A DNA stretch of 64,000 nucleotides from Emydura subglobosa. Its lineage: Eukaryota; Chordata; Testudines; Chelidae. The translations under genes were made by a program, and so were the position numbers. The notes under the pieces were generated by a model. The model did no database searches and had not been told where the DNA came from. It was given only the letters and a program-made list of their open reading frames with translations. The stretch spans positions 1,823,653-1,887,652 of the forward strand of contig ML679995.1 of the NCBI GenBank assembly GCA_007922225.1, read 5' to 3'. Positions 1-10,100 of this stretch are shown in pieces (the first letter of the stretch is position 1; every line of letters starts with the position of its first letter).

Positions 1-1117
1 AAAAACCAAGGCAGCTTCCATTTGGATGACTGAAGTAGTTTTCACTGTAGTACATTTGACTTGCATCTTTTTCCTATTATCCTGTTACTTTTGTTAATTT
101 GCACGCTAATCCTTTTGTAATAAAAGTCATAAGCAGCATGAAACACACCCAAAATCTAACACCCTTTTCAATGCATCATATATGCTAGTGTAACATTATC
201 CTGAGGAACGTTCATATATTTTTCCTATATTTTACATGACAATCACATTTGTTTCAAATTTTTATATTTTTTAACCAAATAAAACCAGAGAATTTATAGC
301 ATGCAGAAAAATTCAGATTATAATTCCAAATTAAACAGGGTATGTTATATACACAACATATTTTAATCCAAAAGGTTGCCATAAATCCCAGTTTAGCGAG
401 GTCATTTGAACAGGCATCTAGCTATAGCAGTCAGTAACAGGGAGGTACGTGGTGTTACACTGGTTCAGGGATATAATACTGTAAAATACAGGATTATCAT
501 CTTTTCTCCCTTCATCCTACTAAAATAAAGTCCAGTATCAAAGGACAAACTGCTCTATGGAATAGTTAGGACCATATCCCCCAATATCATAATGTTAGAT
601 AACAAAATGAGTGAAAGTCGCCTGACAGAAGTTAATACCTATTACCCATCCTAAAACATGTACAAATATAAAATCTGTTTGTACTTCCTATAGCTAAAAT
701 GTATCAGAGGCCATCTTCAGTTTGTAACTGTTAGTACTCTCCTTTTGTTCTGTTATGGAGAGGCTGAAAATAGTTGAGGTTTTAAAAGTTATTTTCCAAG
801 TCAAACTAGTAACCATAACTCAACTTGCCAAGGCCCATATATAGGATACATTTGTACGACAAAGACCCAAAAGGAAGGACAAAATTATTCACGTAGGAAA
901 CTTGAAATCATGTGGGATTTGGTCCTTCAGTGTAAGGACTTTCTATACTTCAGTTTCATTATTCTTTATGTCTTATGTAGATAACTGCCTTTCACGCTGT
1001 CTGGATAAGGGGGGCCCCTGAGGTGTATTCAGGAGCTCTGATTACTCCTTTCTACACCAGTCTTGCGTTGGGGGTGTCACGTGGGCTGGCTTGAGTGGGG
1101 GGGGCATTTAGTATATT
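1..1117. other. AT-rich non-coding DNA, inferred UNC13B intron 1
   Basis: No frame here resembles a protein and I recognise no repeat class. The DNA is AT-rich with short A and T runs. It lies downstream of the minus-strand first exon at 20015-19994, so by inference it is intronic. Confidence 0.5.
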
Positions 1118-2130
1118 GTGTGACATCAATATGTCAGAATCATGCTAATTCGTGAGAGATATATCATGTTAGGTACTGTTAGAAGGGATATATTGTGCTG
1201 AGTAAGATGATAATACTTATGTTCATGTATTCTATGTAAAATGGAAGTTATGAATGTATTTGATATTTCTGTATGTCAGTTTGGGTTGGCTGGGACACGC
1301 CCCAGACAGAGAGGCGGCAAGACTATAGCCTGCTTAATGGCCCATTAAGACACTTACAGAGGCAAGGGGGCCAGGAAGAAACTCCAGGCATACCTGAAGA
1401 GCCACCAGGATTGGCGCATTTGACTCTGGATTCCATTTTAGTTCTTGTGACTTTCCACAGGCCGCATGGCCCAGGACAGAGGGTATATAAGATCAAACCA
1501 CAGAATCCATTTTAGCTATGTTCCTGTCCAGCTGCAGACACGCACCTACCTCTGGATCAATCCATTTTGCAACTAAACCAAAGGACTTCGACCCATCCAG
1601 GTATTGGATGTGAACCAGAGGGAACTATACAAGCCTGCAACTCCACATTTCCTCCAGAAACCTGATGTATATGGACTTTTAATCATCTGTATGTATGTGA
1701 TTGCCCTAATCCTTTAACATTTCTCTTTCTTTTTACATTAAATCTTTAATTTTACTTACTAAAGGATTGGCTGGCAGTGTGGTATTTTAGGTAAGATCCA
1801 AACTTATATTGAACTGGTACTGTGGCTGACCCCCTGAGGTCAGAGGGAACCTTTTTAGTAAAGAGCATAGAGTTTAAGTAACTGGTCTCTTTACTGGACC
1901 TAGTGCTGATTTGGGAGCCAGGAACTGGAATGCAGTAAAGGGGGCTGTGGGCATTTGTGGACTGGCTTCTTTATAACCACTGTAGGGGAATCAGAAGCAG
2001 TTTGTGGCTGGTTGGGAAGCCGGGCTTCAGTGTCACCCTACAGCGTTGGGAGAATCTGCTCTCCATTTGCAGCTTGCCCTGATCTTGGCATTCTCAAGTG
2101 GCTACCCTGGGCACGGACAGGTCACACTGC
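1118..2130 (+). mobile_element. LTR-like retroelement block (probable solo LTR)
   Basis: The block has the order of an LTR promoter: a TATATAA box at 1484-1490, a following transcribed-like stretch, and an ATTAAA polyadenylation-like signal at 1737-1742, with T-rich sequence before and after it. The general sequence resembles LTRs I know from turtle genomes, but that is recollection and not a search. Exact ends and a target duplication could not be fixed, so the borders are approximate. No internal retroviral genes are attached, which suggests a solo LTR or fragment. Confidence 0.5.
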
Positions 2131-3635
2131 CAATAAAAGTAGGAAAATAAGAATTTTAGGACTAAAATGTGTGATCTCCCTCAAAATGAGAGACATTTAA
2201 GAGGAACATTAGTAACCTTGTCAGATGCTATTCTTTCATACCCCTATCTGTCTCAATTCCATCATGCTTCTGCCACTGCTTTTAGAGTCCAACTGTTATC
2301 TTGCTTTTGATCTCCACAAGAAAGAAAATGTGTAGTTTTTATTCTAGGAGTACCGTCAAAATGAAATATCTGTTCAAACGAACTAGTGCTAAGTGCTAAT
2401 TACAAACATGATAGATAGGAGACCCAAATTAGAGACCTTCACTCCCAAGCCAGCAAAAACTGCAAGTGCTGGATTCAGCCCTTGAAGTGGAACACTGCTA
2501 ATCAGTAGTAACCTTTCTGCCTATTTTGAAAACCTTGCTAATGGGCTCTAGAAAAAGCTATGACCAAGCAACACAATGAAGGGTTTTGTTATATGACAGG
2601 AAAGAGAAAGAGCATCTATGTTTTACTCATAAATGAAAGCACACCCCATGCTACTTCAAGAAGGGATTTAACAGAGTGAATGGCTCTGAACAGTAATGCA
2701 AGATTAAAAAGCATCCATTTCCATTTTTTCATTGCCTCCTTCCATCACCAGAATTTTCACGCAGGGTTCTAATAAGGTGTACTAACTTTTGCTAATACAA
2801 TACAGAATAAAAAAAACAAAAAAGTGAGTAAGATACTTCAACACCCCTAGCCAATTTTGATATAAGTCATACTTCACAGAACACACATCAACAAGATAAA
2901 GTCCCTACCTGAAGATTTTTAATATCACTTACAAGGCAACAGTTCAGATGCAGATGAATGTGGTGAGCGGTGTAGAAAAGATAGAAAGGAGAAAGTGAGT
3001 TTTAAGGAAATATTTGCAAGTTATAGGGAGGGAACTTGGTAGACAAGAGACTGTACGCTAATTCCCCCTGTAAGTGAGAGGCAGCACACAGGCCAGCACA
3101 ACACAGAGGGAAGGAGGATTAGGAAGACTGTATGGAGAGAAACACTAATTAGATAAGTGGGAATTACGTCACATTATGAAATGATAGATCGGAGCCAAGA
3201 TGCAGTGTAGTGAAAGAGAGTAACTAACTAAAAGGATTTCAAGGATTGTGTTGGAGGGGTGGGTGATATGGTTAGGGCAAAGAAGAGGACTGTAAGCAGC
3301 AGCATTGTGGATAGCCAAGAATGAAAGGTAGGAAAGGCAAGATTCAGGGAGGCCAAGGAGTTTAGTGGAATCAGACACAGAGAACATGACACTGATGGAA
3401 TTTTTAGCAAAAAACTGAGAAAAGGGTGAATTTTGTGAAATTAGTGGAAGCAGCAATACAATTTAGCAGAACCTTGATTTTGGGGGAGGGGTTGAAAAGG
3501 AATCAGACTTAGAAAACTAGGGAAACAGAGCAGAGGAATCAGAAGGAAAAAATTCAGTTAGCTAACATTGAGACAGTAATGAGATATCCAAGAGGAGGAT
3601 GGGAGAGTCAGTGAGGAGAGACTGGATGGAGAAAA
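2131..3635. other. Non-coding DNA, purine-rich in its right half
   Basis: No gene or classified repeat was recognised. From about 2935, and most strongly from 3155 to 3635, the plus strand is markedly rich in A and G. The DIRS element begins at the right edge. Confidence 0.5.
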
Positions 3636-3640
3636 ACAGG

Positions 3641-3862
3641 GTTACTTACCAGTAACTGTTGTTCTTCGAGATGTGTTTCTCATATCCATTCCACTATAGG
3701 TGAGTGTGCGCCCCGTGCACGAGTCTGCGGAAGATTTTTGCCCTAGCAACCCCAGCGGGTCGGCTCCAGGGCCCCCTGGAGTGGCGCGCGCATAGCGCGG
3801 CATATAGGGTGCTGCCGACCACGCGGGCCCTCAGTCCCTTCTTTCTGCCGACTCCGACAGCG
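3641..3862 (-). repeat. DIRS 3' inverted terminal repeat
   Basis: The sequence from about 3658 to 3860 is the reverse complement, with scattered mismatches, of about 8568-8766. Recognisable shared blocks are the CACTATAGGTGAGTG segment, the GTGCACGAGTCTGCGG segment and the GC-rich TGCTGCCGACCACGCGGGCC segment. The outermost part (about 3641-3700) is also complementary to the internal region at 3876-3940, so this end can fold into a long hairpin. Confidence 0.85.
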
Positions 3863-3875
3863 GGGACGGAGGGTG

Positions 3876-3984
3876 GGTGTGGAATGGATATGAGCAACAC
3901 ATGTCGAAGAACAACAGTTATTGGTAAGTAACCCTGTTTTCTCTCTTCGAGTGGTTGCTCATATGCATTCCACTATAGGTGATT
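3876..3984 (-). repeat. DIRS internal complementary region
   Basis: The left half (3876-3940) is the reverse complement of the outer left end of the element (3641-3700). The right half (3941-3984) is the reverse complement of the outer right end (8720-8766). Together they are complementary to the junction that forms when the two ends meet in a circle, which is the diagnostic DIRS arrangement, thought to template completion of the ends. It lies directly inside the 3' terminal repeat, as in other DIRS elements. Confidence 0.85.
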
Positions 3985-4015
3985 AGATAGCCATACCTTT
4001 GGTGGCGGGAAGGAG

Positions 4016-5030
4016 TCACTCGCGAGAGGCCCTTCTCAGCATGGCTCTGCCGACGGCTGCGTCCTCTCTTGCCTGCTGCACGATGGCGTAGTGAGAGGTG
4101 AAAGTGTGGACTGATGACCAGGTTGCTGTCCTGCAGATATCCTGGAGGGGCATTCGTTCCAGGAAGGCCGCAGAGGCGGCCTGCGCTCTGGTCGAGTGCG
4201 CCGTTACCGGTCCCGGGAGCGGCACCTTCGCCCTCTCATAACAGGTGCGGATGCAGGCGGTGATCCAGGTGGAGACAGGTGAGCCCTTCATGCGGTCAGC
4301 AACTGCGACGAACAGTTGCGTGGACTTCCGGAACGGCTTGGTCCGGTCTATGTAGAAAGCCAAGGCTCGCCTGACGTCCAGCGAGTGCCATCTCCGCTCC
4401 TCCTCCGAACCATGCAGTTTAGGAAAGAACACGGGGAGGAAAATATCCTGGTTATAATGAAACTAGGACACCACCTTAGGCAAGAAGGCCGGGTGGGGTC
4501 TCAGTCGTACTTTATCCATATAAAAAACCGTGTAGGGGGGCTCTGAAGTCAAGGCTCTTAACTCGGAGACCCTCCTAGCTGATGTAATGGCTACCAGGAA
4601 GGCTACCTTCTAAGAAAAGACTAGCAGTGGGCATGTAGCCATAGGCTTGAAGGGGGACCTGTGAGAATAGTAAGGACCAGGTTTAAGTCCCAGAGAGGCA
4701 ACGGTTCGCGAACCTGTGGAAACAGCCTCTCTATCCCCTTGAGGAACCTGATGGACATTGGGTGAGAGAAGATAGACCTCCCTTCCACGGGGCAATAGAA
4801 GGCCGAGATGGCCGCCAGGTGTACCCTCAGAGAGCCCAGGGCTAGGCCCTGCGTCTTTAGGTGTAGCAGGTACTCCAGAATGGCTTTTATGGTAGAGCTC
4901 AGCGGCAGGATGCCCCGTGACTGCGCCCAGCAACTGAAACGTTTCCACTTTGCCTGGTATACAACCTGAGTGGAAGGCTTCCTGCTTCCCAAGAGGATGC
5001 GCTGCACTTGCTCCGAACAAGCTCTTTCCC
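4016..5030 (-). pseudogene. DIRS tyrosine recombinase, disrupted
   Basis: This region encodes the element's tyrosine recombinase, which in intact relatives integrates the circular DNA copy. The N-terminal core-binding part lies at about 5030-4660 in one frame, beginning near the motif RKPSTQVVYQAKW. The catalytic part continues in a second frame down to 4016. In its last 138 codons I see HSTR (the HxxR box, H79 and R82 of that segment), W105 in the second His/Trp position and the nucleophile-position Tyr in FTSHY (Y115). The first catalytic Arg box (SARRVSELRAL) is at about 4540-4580. A frameshift near 4640-4670 and in-frame TAG stops at 4610-4612 and 4463-4465 break the gene. Its 5' part overlaps the end of the reverse transcriptase frame, as in other DIRS elements. 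Confidence 0.85.
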
Positions 5031-5036
5031 CCTCTG

Positions 5037-7079
5037 CTAACCACGGAGCCTCCATGCAGTCAGGTGGAGGGAGTCCAGGTCCAGGTGGAGCAGGCGACCC
5101 TGGTCCTGGGAGAGAAGATCGTAGCGCCTCGGGAGCGGGAGCGGTGTGGCGATGGATAGGTCGAGCAGCATACTGTACCAGTGCTGTCTCGGCCATGCCG
5201 GTGCGATCAGGATAATGTCCGCGCTGTCCCTCTTGATTTTCAAGAGGACCTTGGGAAGCAGTGGAACCGGGGGAAAAGCATACAGTAGTGGCCCCGACCA
5301 GTGTATCAGGAATGTGCCCGAAATGGAGCCCTGCTCGCGCCCGCGTAGCGAGCAGAATATCGGGCATTTCTTGTTCTGTAATGTCGCAAACGGGTCCAGA
5401 TGGGGAACACCCCACTTGCGGAAGAGAAACGCTGTGACCTCCCCGTGAAGTGACCATTCGTGGCGGGGTAAGAACGACCTGCTGAGGCGATCCGCCTCGT
5501 CGTTCCTCACCTCTGGGAGGTGAGAGGCAACCAGATGAAAATCGTACCTCACCGCAAGGTCCCATAGTTGAATCGCCTCCTGGCACAAGGCCGAGGAGCG
5601 TGCTCCCCCTTGTCTGTTGATGTAAAACATCGCTGCGGTGTTGTCTGTGAGGACTTGCACCACCCTGCCCCTCAGGAAGCGGAGAAAAACCCTGCAGGCT
5701 AGGAGGACTGCACGGAGCTCGCGAATGTTTATATGGAGGTTTCGCTCCTGTAGTGACCATCGACCTTGTGTACTGAGGTCGCGGGTCATGTGCGCCCCCC
5801 AACCAATATCGGAAGCGTCTGTAATTAGTGTTACAGAGGGGACAAGGTCTGCAAATGGGACTCCATTCATTATCTGTCTCGGGTCTGTCCACCAGTTCAG
5901 AGACGCTAGGACCTGGGGCGGGACAGTGACTACTCTGCTCAGTGAGTGTCTGGTTGGGGCGTAAACTGAGGCTAACCACCCCTGAAAGGGCCTGAGTCTG
6001 AGGCGAGCCAGCCTCACAACGTATGTGCATGCTGCCATATGCCCCAACAGCTGGAGGCAGTGCCTGGCTGTCGTCGTGGGGGACCTCTGTAACTGGGAAA
6101 TGATGGCAGTCATGGTTTGGAACCGAGGTAGTGGGAGGAAGGCTCTGGCCTGCACTGCATCTTGGTTGGCCCTGATGAATTCTATGCACTGCACAGGGGT
6201 CAGTGTGGATTTCTGCTCGTTGATGAGCAGACCCAGCCTGTTGCATGTCGCGCACGTTAGGGCTAAGCTGTTTGTCACATGATCCCTGGACCTTCCCCGA
6301 AGCAACCAATCGTTTAAGTAGGGGAAGATTTGAACCCCTCTGCGCCGCAGGTAGGCTACTACCACCGCTATGCACTTTGTGAACACCCTGGGCGCTGAGG
6401 AAAGGCGGAAGGGGAGGGCCGAAAACTGGTAGTGGCCACCAGCTACCTTAAAGCGGAGGAAACATCTGTGGCCAGGGAGGATAGAAACATGAAAATATGC
6501 GTCCTTTAAATCGAGGGCAGCATACCAATCCCCTGGATCCAGTGTGGGAATAATGGAGGCTAGGGAGACCATGTGAAACTTGAGCCGTCTGATGAACTTG
6601 TTTAGACGGCGAAGGTCCAGAATAGGCCAGAGGCCTCCCTTTGCCTTGGGGATAAGGAAATACCGGGAATAAAACCCCCTGCCTCTTTCCATAAGGGGGA
6701 CTTCCTCTACTGCCCCTAGGCGGAGCAGAGAGCGGACCTCCTGGAGAAGGAGTTGCTCGTGAGAGGGGTCCCTGAAAAGGGACGGGGTAGGGGGAGAATC
6801 TGGCGGGAAGGCCGAAAGCTGCAAGGCGTAACCTCTCCGCACCACACTTAGCACCCAGCGGTCTGAGGTTATGCCCTGCCACTCTCGGAGGAACGGCCGC
6901 AGCCTGTCTCTGAAGGGCAGGGTGTGATCCAGGTCGGCTACGAGAGCCGTGGGAATGGGGGAGGTGCCACCCTCGAGCGTTCCATCAAAAGGGGCGCTTA
7001 TTGTTTTTCCGCGGCCCTGGCTGGGAGCCCTTGGCAGAGCCTGGGCGGTCCCGACAATTGGGCTGTCTAAACCGCTCAC
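5037..7079 (-). CDS. DIRS reverse transcriptase/RNase H polyprotein
   Basis: An uninterrupted 680-codon frame. Residues about 110-300 form the reverse transcriptase: LDLRRLNKF near 154, the first catalytic Asp block DLKDAYFHV at 190-198, and the active-site block PYLNDWLL at 253-260. The family has YxDD there; this copy has YLND, losing one of the two metal-binding aspartates. Residues about 417-535 form an RNase H with all four acidic positions visible (D421 in TDAS, E454 in RELRA, D479 in LTDN, D530 in ADRLSR). The stretch after RNase H (LDPFATLQNKK, YAFPPVPLL, APAWPRQHW) is the usual post-RNase H region of DIRS elements, sometimes annotated as methyltransferase-like. The frame overlaps Gag at its start and the recombinase at its end. 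The start codon is uncertain. Because of YLND it is probably not an active enzyme. Confidence 0.85.
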   Translation of the reverse strand: MSGLDSPIVGTAQALPRAPSQGRGKTISAPFDGTLEGGTSPIPTALVADLDHTLPFRDRLRPFLREWQGITSDRWVLSVVRRGYALQLSAFPPDSPPTPSLFRDPSHEQLLLQEVRSLLRLGAVEEVPLMERGRGFYSRYFLIPKAKGGLWPILDLRRLNKFIRRLKFHMVSLASIIPTLDPGDWYAALDLKDAYFHVSILPGHRCFLRFKVAGGHYQFSALPFRLSSAPRVFTKCIAVVVAYLRRRGVQIFPYLNDWLLRGRSRDHVTNSLALTCATCNRLGLLINEQKSTLTPVQCIEFIRANQDAVQARAFLPLPRFQTMTAIISQLQRSPTTTARHCLQLLGHMAACTYVVRLARLRLRPFQGWLASVYAPTRHSLSRVVTVPPQVLASLNWWTDPRQIMNGVPFADLVPSVTLITDASDIGWGAHMTRDLSTQGRWSLQERNLHINIRELRAVLLACRVFLRFLRGRVVQVLTDNTAAMFYINRQGGARSSALCQEAIQLWDLAVRYDFHLVASHLPEVRNDEADRLSRSFLPRHEWSLHGEVTAFLFRKWGVPHLDPFATLQNKKCPIFCSLRGREQGSISGTFLIHWSGPLLYAFPPVPLLPKVLLKIKRDSADIILIAPAWPRQHWYSMLLDLSIATPLPLPRRYDLLSQDQGRLLHLDLDSLHLTAWRLRG

Positions 7080-8416
7080 GACCTCTCCTGGGTTGAGGTG
7101 GTCGAGGGGGTAGTCTGAGAGCGGGTTGCTGTTGCCTCTGAGGCTGCTGTCTGCCCTGGCGTCTTGTGGCTTGAGGCACGTACAGGCCCAAGGACCTCAG
7201 TGTGGCTCTTGAGTCCTTCAAGGCGTGTAGCTTGTCGTCCGTTTTATCTGAGAACAGGCCTGTGCCTTCAAAGGGCAGGTCTTGTATTGCCTGCTGAACC
7301 TCGGATGAAAGGCATGAGGACTGTAGCCAGGACGATCGACGCATGACTATACCGGACGCCATCGCTCTTCCCGCCGCATCTGTTGCGTCACTGGCGGATT
7401 GTAACATAGCTCCCCCCACCGTTGTCCCCTCCTGGAGCAGGGTGTTAAAATCCACTGCGAGGTCTTGGGGTAGGGTCTGCGCAAACCTCTGGAGTGAAGA
7501 CCAGAGATTTAGGTTATAGCGCCCCAAGAGGGCCTGATGGTTGGCTATGCGGAGCTGGAGTGTGGCGATTGAGTAGACCTTTCTCCCAAAAAGGTCCAAT
7601 TTTTTATTTTCCTTGTTCTTGGGAGTGTTTGATTGGGCACCTTGTCTTTCCCGCTGGTTAACAGTGTCCACTACCAGCATGCCCGGGGCTGGGTGGTTGT
7701 AGAGGTACTCAAAGCCCTGCTGTGGGACACAGTACTTCCTCTCCGCAGTTTTTGATGTGGGGGTTACCGAGGCTGGGGTCTCCCAAATAGGTCTGACCAG
7801 CTTCAATAATTGGTCATAAACGGGGAGCGCTACCCAAGACGTAGTCCCTGAATCCCTCGGCCGAGGGAGGGAGGGACGGAGGCGTAGGCAAGGCCATGAG
7901 GGCTCGTGCCGCTGCAAAAGCCTCCGGCGTCGACGGCCCCTGCAGGGGCTCTGCCCCACCCCCCGGGGTCGGGGGAGGCTCCCTGCGAGGAGATGCCGGT
8001 GCCGGAATGATCTCGATGGCACGTGGCTGGGGCATCTCCTGCATCACCCCCTACTGTACCGGTCGCAGGGGGGAGTCCATGGTTGCGGCCACCAGCCGTT
8101 TTTTCTTTTTCGGTACCGTCTTCTGCGGTGTCGGTGCCGATGTTGGAGCCGGAGGAGCGCTGCGCACCGACGAGATGCTCGGTGCCATCGGCGACCTGGA
8201 GGGCTCCGAGTCAGGACGTAGTGCCGATTCCATCAGATTCGCCCGGAGGCAGGCGTCTCTGTTGTTTTGTGTTCGAGGTTTGAACGATTTGCAAATGCGG
8301 CACTTGTCTTCGCGATGCTGCTCCCCAAGGCATCGGAGGCAGCGATCATGCGGGTCACTCACGGAGAAGACCTTTGAGCAAGCCGCGCAGGTTTTGAACC
8401 CTGTGGAGCCTGGCAC
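6985..8416 (-). pseudogene. DIRS Gag-like protein, disrupted
   Basis: The N-terminal segment (8416-8051) has a Cys/His cluster, C10-x2-C13, C26-x2-C29, H34 and C39-x2-C42, consistent with metal binding. An in-frame TAG at 8051-8053 ends it. The same frame goes on to 7814 with a proline-rich stretch. The homologous Gag core then continues in a different frame to 6985, including KLDLFGRKVY, LQLRIANHQALLGRYN and VMRRSSWLQSS, followed by an Arg/Gln/Pro-rich basic tail. So the gene carries one nonsense mutation and a frameshift near 7820-7860. Gag of DIRS elements is presumed to package the RNA. The tail overlaps the start of the reverse transcriptase frame. Confidence 0.75.
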
Positions 8417-8567
8417 GGCTCCAGTAAAGCCCTTAGGGCTAACTATTTACACTATACTAATCTACTATCTATGGTTTTAACTACTGAACAAATAAACAAA
8501 CTTAGCTACTTAAGAGTCCAGAGGTTGCTACTTGCAACGAAGCAAGGGGCAAGCGTTCCACTGACCG

Positions 8568-8766
8568 TCACGGGCGGAAAGAAGGAACTGAGGGCCCGCG
8601 TGGTCGGCAGCACCCTATACGCCGCGCTATGCGCGCGCCACTCCAGGGGGCACTGGAGCCGACCCGCCGGGGTTGCTAAGGCAAAAAAGCTTCCGCAGAC
8701 TCGTGCACGGGGCGCGCACTCACCTATAGTGGAATGCATAGGAGCACCCACTCGAAGAGAGGAACA
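8568..8766 (-). repeat. DIRS 5' inverted terminal repeat
   Basis: This is the reverse-complement partner of the repeat at 3658-3862. Its last 45 bases also match the complement of 3941-3984 in the internal complementary region. The outer border is placed after the GAAGAGAGGAACAG segment, within a few bases. Confidence 0.85.
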
Positions 8767-9590
8767 GAACACTACATTAGTATTCCAATTTTTAATTCAA
8801 TACGTGCAATATTCAGAACTATGCTACAATATACATACTAATAAAGCAAACTACTCCAAAAGAAGATGAACAACCCTATATAATCAATAGGCACAGATGC
8901 TCAAACTGCAATATCTGAAACCTCTTTTGCACTCAAGGAGCAGAAGCAGGAAGAACAGACTAAAAATAGAACCCTTCTATAACAATCTTAAATTTGGGAA
9001 GTTTTATTTTCTCAACTTCAATTACTCACTTAAATCTTTAAAGAATCTTCTTCAAAGTACTACTGTAGGACAAAACTTAGCCTGCCAAGAGAAGTAATGC
9101 TTTGGTCAATTTCAGTTGGTGGGCTAAACGTGAGGGTGCTGGGTGGAGTTGGTGGACTATGAAATACAGGAGGTTAGACTGCTGGTCTCTTCTGGCCTTA
9201 CAGTCCATGTAGTATTCCTGCTTGTATTAAGTTCCTGCAGATCGACTAAGCAACCTTCCAAGTGTATCCATGACTCAGAATTCCTGGAGTTAGGTACTTT
9301 GAGCAAGAGACTCACTTTTCAATATTTTACTACACGTCTACTGAGGCACCTAATTCAGTAATTTGTGAAGCCAGGGAGAAATAAGGAGGTATTTTTGGCT
9401 AGATTTCTAATTTTTCAAGAAGTCAGATAGTATAGCCTATCTTTTTATATACTAATTTCAAAATTAAAGTGTGAGATTTGTTTCCTGCAGGTTATTTTAA
9501 TAAACACATTAATAGACCTTTGTTTCAAGAGTCATATTCATTGCCCGTATTCAAGTTTCAAAAATACTAGATTAGCTAGCTAGTCACCTA
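8767..9590. other. Non-coding DNA with a short CR1 3' tail
   Basis: No gene is seen. At about 9125-9215 the plus strand has the CR1 3' signature (CAGGAGGTTAGACTG followed by TCTTCTGGCCTTACAG), probably a degraded 3' end of a plus-strand CR1. The rest is unclassified AT-rich DNA. Confidence 0.4.
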
Positions 9591-9599
9591 GCTCTTCCA

Positions 9600-10100
9600 T
9601 CCACATTTGCTTTTATCCATCCACTCACCAGTTACCTCTGATTCATGTCTTATTAAAGATTATTTTTAGATGCTCTGAAGTTACCTTTAAGCATTTTTTA
9701 AAACTCCGGTGCATTTCATCCAGCCCTGAGGACTTTTACATGTTTAGTCTTCTTATATATCCTCAACATCTTTTTCTAATCTCTTGCTTGTGGCCTCACC
9801 AGCTATGATATATTAATCCTATTGCTTCCTGCACAAGATTTCCTCATACATTTTCCTTTTCACTGAGGTAAAAACCAAGCAAAAAACACCACTTTAAAAC
9901 ACTGTCCATTTTGGTGATCTCACTCACTTACCTCCCATTGCCATTTTATTTTCTCCCTTGGTTCATGGGACATTTTGCTTTTTTTTTTTGTTCACCTTAC
10001 CTAGCATGTGTGCCTCCATTCTATGTTTAACAGTTTGTATTTATCTGCTTTTGAAACTGCCTCCTCTCTTTTCAGCTACATAGCTTTTCAAAACATCTTT
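9600..10100 (-). mobile_element. Old CR1/L2-like LINE fragment
   Basis: The plus strand reads like the antisense of LINE ORF2: a TCCAGCCCTGAGGACTT segment followed about 150 bases later by CACTGAGGTAAAAACCAAGC. These are signatures of the region between endonuclease and reverse transcriptase in amniote CR1/L2 copies. It is heavily mutated with no usable frame. Confidence 0.4.

Larger units (their letters stand above)
3636..8766 (-). mobile_element. DIRS-type tyrosine-recombinase retrotransposon
   Basis: A near full-length DIRS element, sense strand minus. Reading from right to left it has a 5' inverted terminal repeat (8568-8766), a Gag-like region with a Cys/His cluster (8416-6985), a reverse transcriptase/RNase H frame (7079-5037), an overlapping tyrosine recombinase region (about 5030-4016), an internal complementary region (3876-3984) and the 3' inverted terminal repeat (3641-3862). 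Unlike LTR retrotransposons, DIRS elements are thought to integrate as circles through a tyrosine recombinase and so leave no target duplication; none was found here. In-frame stops and frameshifts in gag and the recombinase, and a changed reverse transcriptase active site, indicate a dead copy. It sits in the inferred first intron of UNC13B, in the same orientation as the gene. The outer borders are uncertain by a few bases. Confidence 0.9.

Noticed and set aside
4621..6375. The 584-codon minus-strand frame taken as one protein
   Set aside because: Most of it is the out-of-frame shadow of the reverse transcriptase; only its last about 130 codons correspond to the recombinase N-terminus.
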